Assembly (NCBI GenBank): GCA_003519585.1
Contig: DOWL01000182.1
Location: 2,425-21,873, forward strand
Source of the DNA: Nocardioides sp.
GTDB lineage: Bacteria; Actinomycetota; Actinomycetes; Propionibacteriales; Nocardioidaceae
Reading direction: 5' to 3'
DNA length: 19,449 nucleotides
Every line of letters begins with the position of its first letter. Within the stretch, counting starts at the first letter, position 1. This document shows positions 14,122 to 19,449 of the stretch, piece by piece. Both the position numbers and the translations under genes were made by a program. Under the pieces are notes generated by a model. The model was not told where the DNA came from. It did no database searches and was given only the letters and a program-made list of their open reading frames with translations.

Positions 14122-14205
14122 TCCTGGCCCACCCGACCGGGTGAACCCGACGCGATCGGTTTCGAGCGCGGTCATCCCTGACCAACAGTTCTCGCCAATC
14201 GTCGT

Positions 14206-14228
14206 GCCGGGCCGCCAAGAGGCCCGGC
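14206..14228 (+). promoter_or_regulatory. GC-rich hairpin abutting a ribosome binding site
   Basis: GCCGGGCC (14206-14213) and GGCCCGGC (14221-14228) form a perfect 8-bp stem with a 7-nt loop. The next bases, GAGGAGGG, are the ribosome site of the gene at 14243. A hairpin this close may stabilise the 5' end of the mRNA or control access to it. Confidence 0.65.
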
Positions 14229-14242
14229 GAGGAGGGAACTCA

Positions 14243-15322
14243 ATGTCGCATCTCTGGGCGGCACGGATCGCCGTCGTCACCATCAGCGTCCTCGGCTCCG
14301 CGTTGTCGGTCGGTACGCCGGCCCACGCGGACACCTACACACCTGGGTCATCGAGCCAGGACTTCACCACCGATGCCGGCGGCTGGACCTCCGCGGCCAG
14401 CTACGACGGGCTGTGCGTGCCCGGCGTGCTCTGCCCGACCGTCACCAACGGCTACACACCCAGCGGCGGCGCCGACGGCAACGGCTACCTCGCCACGCAC
14501 TTCGACGCCCTGCTCACCACTGTCGCGGCCACGGTCGTCGGCACCTGGGAGAGCCCGGCATTCGCTTACCAGGGCAACGCGGGCAAGGTCCCCGCGACCG
14601 CCAAGCTCAACCTCAACATCCGTCCCGCACTCGGTGCCCTTATCGGCGTCTCAGTGCTTCCTGACGCCAGCTTCCGTGTGGACCTGGTCGAACAGGGCAC
14701 CGGCCGGGTGGTGAGTGCCATCCCCTCCACCAAGCTCACCGCCTCGACCGAGTGGACAGCCGTGCCGACCGCGTCGATCGATCCCACACTGCTGACGATC
14801 GGCAACTCCTACACGATCCGGATCACCACGACCGACCACTCGGTCGCCGCACTGGGCACCGCCGTCGAGGTCGGCTACGACAACGTCCGGCTCACGACCG
14901 CGGGCACCGCGGCCGACGTCGGGACCGGCGGCACGGGTGGTGGCGGTGGCGAGCACACCGTCACGACCATCACGACCCGCGAGCAGTTGCGCGAGCTGGC
15001 CACCACGATGCTTCCCGGCTCCGTTCGGGTGATCGGGAACGGGCGCCAGGTCAAGGTCAGGGTGCGCTGCCCGCAGGTGGTCGCGCCGCAGGCATGCGGA
15101 CTGCGGCTCCAGGGCCTCTCGGCCGGCAAGCACTCACGCCCGGCCACCAACCGCAAGCACGTGCAGGTGCGGGCGGGCGGTCACCGCGTCGTGAAGCTGC
15201 GAGTCCGGCCGAAGTACGTCGCGGCATACCAGCACGGACTCCGTCGCGTGTGGCTGACCGAGCAGGTCCGGGTCGGCGAGTTGGTCGTCACGGTGCGCAA
15301 GCGAGTTCGTCTTTGGCATTGA
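14243..15322 (+). CDS. Secreted two-domain surface protein, function unknown
   Basis: ATG 14243 after GAGGAGGG gives 359 residues. Residues 1-29 are a signal peptide (hydrophobic core 9-23, AHA-D cleavage after 29) with an unusually weakly charged start (His3, Arg8). The first domain (30-220) is beta-rich, has Cys58 and Cys64, and resembles jelly-roll carbohydrate-binding modules: SSQDFTTDAGGW near the start and AVEVGYDNVRLT at the end. A Gly/Thr linker (227-236) leads to a strongly basic second domain (about 245-359) with Cys276/Cys285 and many Arg/Lys/His. That part could bind cell wall polymers or nucleic acid. There is no sortase motif. I do not recognise a named family. The long leader suggests tight control. 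Confidence 0.82.
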   Translation: MSHLWAARIAVVTISVLGSALSVGTPAHADTYTPGSSSQDFTTDAGGWTSAASYDGLCVPGVLCPTVTNGYTPSGGADGNGYLATHFDALLTTVAATVVGTWESPAFAYQGNAGKVPATAKLNLNIRPALGALIGVSVLPDASFRVDLVEQGTGRVVSAIPSTKLTASTEWTAVPTASIDPTLLTIGNSYTIRITTTDHSVAALGTAVEVGYDNVRLTTAGTAADVGTGGTGGGGGEHTVTTITTREQLRELATTMLPGSVRVIGNGRQVKVRVRCPQVVAPQACGLRLQGLSAGKHSRPATNRKHVQVRAGGHRVVKLRVRPKYVAAYQHGLRRVWLTEQVRVGELVVTVRKRVRLWH

Positions 15323-15352
15323 TCCCACTTGCGCCATTGGCACTAAATTCGA

Positions 15353-15365
15353 TAGACATTGTCTA
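15353..15365. promoter_or_regulatory. TetR-like dyad in a convergent gap
   Basis: TAGACA-T-TGTCTA is a perfect 6-bp inverted repeat around one base in an AT-rich patch. A TATAGA (15373-15378) follows on the plus strand. Operators of TetR type often look like this, but there is no gene start here: both flanking genes end towards it. It may be the remains of a lost promoter. Confidence 0.45.
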
Positions 15366-15379
15366 GATCCACTATAGAA

Positions 15380-15412
15380 GGTGGGGGCCGCGATGCGCTC
15401 GCGGCCCCCACC
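15380..15412. terminator. Strong bidirectional hairpin terminator
   Basis: A perfect 14-bp stem, GGTGGGGGCCGCGA at 15380-15393 with TCGCGGCCCCCACC at 15399-15412, closes a 5-nt loop. It lies in the 97-bp gap between the ends of the convergent genes at 15322 and 15420. No T-run follows on either side, but the stem is very stable and serves both directions. Confidence 0.85.
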
Positions 15413-15419
15413 CTCTGCG

Positions 15420-16463
15420 TCAGGCCAACAGCTCCGCGATCCGGCGTACCTCGTCGGCCGTGCGGCAGCTGAGCAGAAGCGTGCTCACGCCGGTCTCCTC
15501 CCACTGTGCGACCCGCTCCTTGACCTCACCGGGGCTGCCGATGATGTGCATGTCGTCGACCAGCTCGTCAGGGATCAGCGCGGTGGCTCGGCCCTTCTCG
15601 CCGGCCAGGTAGAGCTTCTGCACCTCGCCGGCCAGCTCCTCATAGCCCATCCGCACGAAGACCTGGTTGTGGAAGTTCGCCTCCTGCGCACCCATGCCGC
15701 CCATGTACAGCGAGACGAACGGCCGCATCGCGTCGAGGACGGCGGCCTTCTCCTCGGCCGATGAGACCACCTGGAGATGACAGGTGGCGGCGATCTCGAA
15801 GTCGGCGCGGGTACGCCGCGCGCCCGGGCGCGCGAACCCCTCGTCCAGCCACGGTTGGTACATCGCCGCCGACTTGGGGGTATAGAAGATCGGGATCCAG
15901 CCGTCGGCGATCTCGGCGGTCTGGGCGACGTTCTTGGGCCCTTCCGCGCCGAGCCAGATCGGGATGTCCGAGCGCAGCGGGTGCACGATCGACTTCAGCG
16001 GCTTGCCGAGACCCACCGCGCCCTCGCCGACGTACGGCAGCGGGTGGTGCGGGCCGGAGTTGGTGACGGGCGCCTCACGGGCCAGCACCTGGCGGATGAT
16101 GTCGACGACCTCGCGGGTGCGGGCCAGCGGCTTGGCGAACGGCGCGCCGTACCATCCCTCCACCACCTGTGGCCCACTCACGCCCATGCCGAGGACGACC
16201 CGTCCGCCGCTCAGGTGGTCGAGGGTGAGCGCGTGCATCGCGATCGAGGTCGGGGTCCGCCCCGACATCTGCACGATCGAGGTGCCCAGTCGAACCCGGG
16301 AAGTCTCCCGGCCCCACCAGGCCAGCGGCGTGAACGCGTCGGAGCCCCAGGCCTCCGCGGTGAAGATCGCGTCGAAGCCGGCCTCCTCCGCGGCCGCCAC
16401 CAGCTCGCCCACTCCGGGCGGCGGCGCCGCTCCCCAGTAGCCCAGCTGCAGTCCCAGCTTCAT
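15420..16463 (-). CDS. F420-dependent LLM-class oxidoreductase, Rv3520c-like
   Basis: This 347-residue luciferase-like TIM-barrel protein starts MKLGLQLGYWGA, then has FDAIFTAEAWGSDAF, RVRLGTSIVQMSGRTP and LDHLSGGRVVLGMGVSGPQVVEGW, the cofactor-binding segments of F420-dependent members. The middle VHPLRSDIPIWLGAEGPKNV and C-terminal SPGEVKERVAQWEETGV follow in family order. It resembles Rv3520c, a KstR-controlled gene beside Rv3521-ltp4-ltp3, and the same neighbours follow here. The reaction is unknown; a hydride transfer on a steroid acyl-CoA is a fair guess. I chose ATG 16463, with AGAGAGG 8 bp upstream, over GTG 16472. Unlike the other KstR-type genes here it has a leader and ribosome site. 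Confidence 0.9.
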   Translation of the reverse strand: MKLGLQLGYWGAAPPPGVGELVAAAEEAGFDAIFTAEAWGSDAFTPLAWWGRETSRVRLGTSIVQMSGRTPTSIAMHALTLDHLSGGRVVLGMGVSGPQVVEGWYGAPFAKPLARTREVVDIIRQVLAREAPVTNSGPHHPLPYVGEGAVGLGKPLKSIVHPLRSDIPIWLGAEGPKNVAQTAEIADGWIPIFYTPKSAAMYQPWLDEGFARPGARRTRADFEIAATCHLQVVSSAEEKAAVLDAMRPFVSLYMGGMGAQEANFHNQVFVRMGYEELAGEVQKLYLAGEKGRATALIPDELVDDMHIIGSPGEVKERVAQWEETGVSTLLLSCRTADEVRRIAELLA

Positions 16464-16496
16464 CGCCCACACCTCTCTGAAGACCTTGATTCAGAT

Positions 16497-16510
16497 TAGA
16501 ACGTGTTCTA
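16497..16510. promoter_or_regulatory. KstR-type operator between the LLM and DUF35 genes
   Basis: TAGAACGTGTTCTA is a full match to TnnAACnnGTTnnA and is palindromic apart from the central bases. On the plus strand TTGATT (16486-16491), a 17-bp spacer and TAGTTT (16509-16514) form a promoter whose -10 ends 7 nt before the ATG at 16522. On the minus strand the end of the site forms TAATCT for the LLM gene. Binding would block both promoters. Confidence 0.9.
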
Positions 16511-16521
16511 GTTTGCACTGC

Positions 16522-17490
16522 ATGCCCAGAACTCTCTCGGCGCCGGTCACCGTAGCGTTCGACTACACCCGCTCTACCGGCCCGGTGCTCGGCCGGTTCC
16601 TGGCCGGACTTCGGGACGGGGTGGTGATCGGCGGCCGTACGTCGGAGGGCCGGGGGGTCGTCCCGCCGCTGGAGTTCGACCCGGTGACCCACGCCGCCAC
16701 CGAGGAGTTCGTGCAAGTGGCCGACACCGGGACCGTGACCTCGTGGACCTGGGTCCCCGAGCCGGTCAAGGGTCAGCCCCTGGACCGGCCGTTCGCGTTC
16801 GCGCTGGTCACCCTCGACGGTGCCGACGCTCCCCTGCTGCATGCGCTGGACGTCGCCTCGCCCCAGGACGTGCAGACCGGGATGCGGGTCCGGATCCGGT
16901 GGCGGGCCGAGCGGAAGGGCGACATCACCGACATCGAATGTTTTGAACCAGACCGCACGGTGGCTGAGGTGCGAGGAGCGCCAGCGACGAGCCTCGAAGC
17001 CTCCGGTGCGGAGGTCACGGGCACCGTGGTCCCGGTCGAATTGGACTACATCTACGCCGCCTCGCCCGAGGAGTCGCTGTTCTATACCGCGCTCAGCGAG
17101 GGGCGGCTGGTCGGGCAGCGGTGCCCGTCGTGCGGCAAGGTCTACGTCCCACCCCGCAGCGCGTGCCCGGCCGACGGGACGCCCACCGCGGAGGAGGTGC
17201 CGCTCCCCGACACCGGGACGGTCACGACCTTCTGCATCGTCAACGTGCCGTTCCTCGGGCAGCGGATCACGCCGCCCTACGTATCGGCGTACATCCTGCT
17301 CGACGGCGCCGACATCGCCTTCCTCCACCTGATCCTCGACATCCCTGCCGACGAGGTCCGGATGGGGATGCGGGTCAAGGCGGTGTGGAAGCCGAGGGAC
17401 GAGTGGGGCACCACGATCGAGAACATCAGCCACTTCGCGCCGACCGGCGAGCCGGACGCCGACTACGAGACCTACAAGGTGCACCTGTGA
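16522..17490 (+). CDS. Double DUF35 / OB-fold protein, Rv3521-like partner of the thiolase-fold pair
   Basis: This 322-residue protein is made of two DUF35-type units. Each has a rubredoxin-like zinc ribbon followed by an OB-fold (ADTGTVTSWTWV and PDTGTVTTFCIV open the two OB folds). In the N-terminal unit (about 15-150) the ribbon has no cysteines (VPPLEFDPVT). The C-terminal ribbon (about 198-225) keeps CPSCGKVYVPPRSAC with three cysteines and Asp in place of the fourth. DUF35 proteins such as ChsH2 bind thiolase-fold Ltp2 and complete its aldolase site. The neighbours at 17513 and 18574 suggest the same for this one. ATG 16522 is 7 nt after a -10 box; an in-frame TTG at 16486 would precede the operator and is rejected. 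Confidence 0.88.
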   Translation: MPRTLSAPVTVAFDYTRSTGPVLGRFLAGLRDGVVIGGRTSEGRGVVPPLEFDPVTHAATEEFVQVADTGTVTSWTWVPEPVKGQPLDRPFAFALVTLDGADAPLLHALDVASPQDVQTGMRVRIRWRAERKGDITDIECFEPDRTVAEVRGAPATSLEASGAEVTGTVVPVELDYIYAASPEESLFYTALSEGRLVGQRCPSCGKVYVPPRSACPADGTPTAEEVPLPDTGTVTTFCIVNVPFLGQRITPPYVSAYILLDGADIAFLHLILDIPADEVRMGMRVKAVWKPRDEWGTTIENISHFAPTGEPDADYETYKVHL

Positions 17491-17512
17491 GGCTGACCAA
17501 CGGGGGCTTGGG

Positions 17513-18574
17513 ATGAGAGACATTGCGGTCGTGGGCTTCGCCCAGCGACAGATGGCCGAGTTCGACGGATCCCCGACCTGTGTCGAACTGCTGGTGCCGC
17601 TGTTCGCGGAGTGTTACGAGCAGACCGGCTGGACCCGTCGAGACGTGGGGTTCTGGTGCTCGGGGTCCTCGGACTATCTGGCCGGACGGTCGTTCTCGTT
17701 CGTCCAGGCGGTCGACGCGATCGGGGTGATCCCGCCGGTCAACGAGTCACACGTCGAGATGGATCTGGCCTGGGCGATGTACGAGGCGTGGATCAAGATC
17801 CAGACCGGCGAGGTCGACACCGCGTTGGTCTATGCGTTCGGCAAGAGCTCGGCGGGCGTGCTGCGCCGGACGCTGGCACTCCAGCTCGAGCCCTACACGA
17901 TGACGCCGATCTGGCCGGACACCGTGTCGCTGGCCGGGCTCCAGGCGCGTGCGGGCATCGACGCCGGACTGTGGGACGAGCAGGCGATGGCCGAGGTCGC
18001 GAACCGCTCGCTCACCGACGCGGAGAGGAACGACTACGCCGTCCGCAAGGGCGGTTCCTCGGTGGCGGAGTTGCTGGCCCGGCCGATGTACGCCGACCCG
18101 TTGCGCAAGCACGACTGCGCGCCGGTCACCGACGGCGCGGCCGCGCTGGTGCTGGCCGCCGGCGATCGGGCCCGCGAGGTCACCGAGCGGCCGGCCTGGA
18201 TTCGGTCGCTGGCACACTACGTCGACCCCATGAGCATGGGCACCCGTGACCTGACCCGCTCGCCCTCGGCTCGACGCGCCGGCGAGGCGTCGGATCTGGG
18301 CGGGGTCGAGGTGGCCGAACTGCACGCGCCGTTCAGCCACCAGGAGCTGATCCTCCGCTCCGAGCTGGGGCTGGGCGACGACGTACGCATCAACCCCTCG
18401 GGTGGCGCACTGACCAGCAACCCGATGTTCTCGGCCGGCGGGATCCGGATCGGCGAGGCCGCGCGACGGATCTGGTCGGGCGAGGCGTCGACGGCGCTCG
18501 GGCACGCCACCTCGGGACCGGCGCTCCAACAGAACCTCGTGTGCGTGATGGCGAGCGAAGGGCAGGACGCGTGA
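17513..18574 (+). CDS. ltp4: Thiolase-fold lipid-transfer protein, Ltp4-like, lacking the nucleophilic Cys
   Basis: This 353-residue SCP-x/thiolase-fold protein carries GFWCSGSSDYLAGRSFSF (46-63), NESHVEMDLAWAMYEA (77-92), PVTDGAAALVLA (204-215), ELHAPFSHQE (269-278) and INPSGGAL (293-300). In true thiolases a cysteine sits in the loop aligned with about residues 80-83; here it is His-Val-Glu-Met and no Cys occurs from 50 to 201. Ltp2, an aldolase, also lacks it. Ltp3 and Ltp4 homologues in rhodococci are tied to C24-branched sterol side-chain cleavage. The gene starts 22 bp after the DUF35 gene (ATG 17513 after GGGGGCTTGGG) and is joined to the next by a TGATG overlap. It probably forms a heteromer with both neighbours. 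Confidence 0.88.
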   Translation: MRDIAVVGFAQRQMAEFDGSPTCVELLVPLFAECYEQTGWTRRDVGFWCSGSSDYLAGRSFSFVQAVDAIGVIPPVNESHVEMDLAWAMYEAWIKIQTGEVDTALVYAFGKSSAGVLRRTLALQLEPYTMTPIWPDTVSLAGLQARAGIDAGLWDEQAMAEVANRSLTDAERNDYAVRKGGSSVAELLARPMYADPLRKHDCAPVTDGAAALVLAAGDRAREVTERPAWIRSLAHYVDPMSMGTRDLTRSPSARRAGEASDLGGVEVAELHAPFSHQELILRSELGLGDDVRINPSGGALTSNPMFSAGGIRIGEAARRIWSGEASTALGHATSGPALQQNLVCVMASEGQDA

Positions 18575-19449
18575 TGGGCAAGCAGCCGGCCGCGGTGATC
18601 GGCGTGGGCCAGACCCATCACCGCGCCAAGCGCGAGGACGTCTCGATGGCGGGGCTGTGCCGCGAGGCGATGGACCGGGCACTCGAGGACGCCGGGATGA
18701 CCCTCGACGAGATCGACGCGATCGTCGTGGGCAAGGCACCGGACCTGTTCGAGGGCGTGATGATGCCAGAGCTGTTCCTGGCCGAGGCACTGGGCGCGGC
18801 CGGCAAGCCGCTGCTGCGGGTGCACACCGCCGGCTCGGTGGGCGGGTCGACGGCGATCGTCGCGTCGTCGCTGGTGCAGGCGGGCGTGCACCGCAAGGTG
18901 CTCACCGTCGCCTACGAGAAGCAGTCCGAGTCCAACGCGATGTGGGCGCTGTCGGTGCCGATCCCGTTCAACATGCCGGTGCACGCCGGCGCGGGCGGGT
19001 ACTTCGCGCCCCACGTGCGCTCCTACATCCGCCGTTCCGGGGCACCCAACCACGTCGGCGCGATCGTGGCCGCCAAGGACCGCCAGAACGCCCTCAAGAA
19101 TCCCTACGCCCACCTCAAGAACCCCGACACCACCGTGGAGTCGGTGCTCGCCTCGCAGATGCTTTGGGACCCCATCAGGTACGACGAGACCTGCCCCTCC
19201 TCCGACGGCGCCTGCGCCCTCGTGCTCGCCTCGGAGGACGTCGCCGCTGCGTCTCCCAACCCGGCGTGGATCCATGGCACCGTCATGCGCTCGGAGGCAA
19301 CGTCCGCCGCCGAGCGCGACCAGGTCAACCCGCAGGCGTCCCGCGACGCCGCCGCCGCACTCTGGAAGCAGGCGGGCATCACCAGCCCGGTCGACGAGAT
19401 CGACGCCGCCGAGATCTACGTGCCCTTCTCGTGGTTCGAGCCGATGTGG
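18574..19449 (+). CDS. ltp3: Thiolase-fold lipid-transfer protein, Ltp3-like, 3' end missing, lacking the nucleophilic Cys
   Basis: 292 codons are visible and the frame is open at the right edge; the full protein is probably close to 390 residues. It starts at ATG 18574, whose A is the last base of the ltp4 stop (TGATG), a sign of coupled translation. Motifs: VVGKAPDLFEGVMMPELF (51-68), VHTAGSVGGSTA (83-94), YEKQSESNAMWALS (114-127), CPSSDGACALVLA (207-219) and AEIYVPFSWFEPMW at the end. The VHTAGSVGG loop has Gly87 where thiolases hold their Cys, so normal thiolysis is not possible. The sequence closely follows Rv3523 as remembered. With the Ltp4 and DUF35 partners a retro-aldol cleavage is the best guess. 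Confidence 0.9.
   Translation, partial: MGKQPAAVIGVGQTHHRAKREDVSMAGLCREAMDRALEDAGMTLDEIDAIVVGKAPDLFEGVMMPELFLAEALGAAGKPLLRVHTAGSVGGSTAIVASSLVQAGVHRKVLTVAYEKQSESNAMWALSVPIPFNMPVHAGAGGYFAPHVRSYIRRSGAPNHVGAIVAAKDRQNALKNPYAHLKNPDTTVESVLASQMLWDPIRYDETCPSSDGACALVLASEDVAAASPNPAWIHGTVMRSEATSAAERDQVNPQASRDAAAALWKQAGITSPVDEIDAAEIYVPFSWFEPMW

Larger units (their letters stand above)
13920..14242. other. 323-bp gene-free regulatory region before the secreted-protein gene
   Basis: This stretch holds no gene but several signals: the hairpin at 13947-13985, a second smaller one (GTCTCC 13987-13992 with GGAGAC 14010-14015), the 12-bp inverted repeat at 14061-14121 around a TTGACA, and a GC hairpin at 14206-14228 just before the ribosome site. 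In effect it is a long leader and promoter region for the gene at 14243. Confidence 0.7.

Noticed and set aside
16486..16521. TTG start for the DUF35 gene at 16486
   Set aside because: It would put the operator and -10 box inside the coding region; ATG 16522 fits the fixed 7-nt spacing.
1..19449. CRISPR arrays, tRNA or rRNA genes, transposases and integrases
   Set aside because: I looked for spaced repeats, cloverleaf-type sequences and mobile-element motifs and saw none; the tandem repeats present are 10-12 bp without spacers.

Overview
The window is GC-rich DNA with dense coding, frequent GTG starts, 1-20 bp gene overlaps and an actinobacterial gene content. A Nocardioides-like (Propionibacteriales) or related mycolate-type actinobacterium fits best, but this rests on protein resemblance and general composition only.

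The main theme is sterol side-chain catabolism. Three KstR-type operators (TnnAACnnGTTnnA class) were found by eye at 4049-4062, 8583-8596 and 16497-16510. Each lies between a start codon and its upstream neighbour, and each serves genes that resemble known members of the mycobacterial cholesterol regulon. The first sits between a divergent FadD19-like acyl-CoA ligase (with a nitronate-monooxygenase-family flavoprotein overlapping it downstream) and an EchA19-like enoyl-CoA hydratase. The second precedes a FadD8-like acyl-CoA ligase. The third sits between an Rv3520c-like F420/LLM oxidoreductase and a rightward operon of a double DUF35/OB-fold protein, an Ltp4-like and an Ltp3-like thiolase-fold protein (the last runs off the right edge). 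The order of each block matches the M. tuberculosis Rv3515c-Rv3516 and Rv3520c-Rv3523 arrangement as I remember it. FadD19 and Ltp3/Ltp4 homologues are associated with degradation of C24-branched (plant) sterol side chains, so the window probably encodes activation and cleavage of such side chains.

Layout. 1-1322: end of an LLM flavin oxidoreductase and a membrane methyltransferase-like protein (rightward). 1319-4037: NMO-family protein and FadD19 (leftward). 4084-4923: EchA19. 4931-6227: triple 10-bp repeat, a membrane-anchored unknown protein and LemA. 6190-6768: cytochrome b561-like protein. 6800-8571: a tiny possible gene remnant and the FadD8-like ligase. 8634-9955: divergent ProC-like reductase and a small unknown beta-rich protein. 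9945-10828: nitroreductase and a small helical protein. 10887-12484: DrrAB-type ABC exporter, the ATPase ending in a His/Asp-rich tail. 12764-13072: small ten-cysteine protein. 13275-13919: orphan LuxR-type response regulator. 14243-15322: secreted two-domain protein. 15380-15412: strong hairpin terminator. 15420-19449: the third steroid block.

The non-coding signals are unusually rich. In at least three of the KstR-type promoters a TAGnnT -10 hexamer overlaps the operator and ends exactly 7 nt before the start codon, which predicts leaderless mRNAs. Other signals are a perfect 20-bp palindrome just before the response-regulator ribosome site, a 12-bp inverted repeat bracketing a TTGACA before the secreted protein, a MerR-like dyad before the ABC exporter and a TetR-like dyad in a convergent gap. 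The two thiolase-fold proteins both lack the nucleophilic cysteine. This suggests that, with the DUF35 partner, they form a lyase (retro-aldolase) rather than a thiolase.
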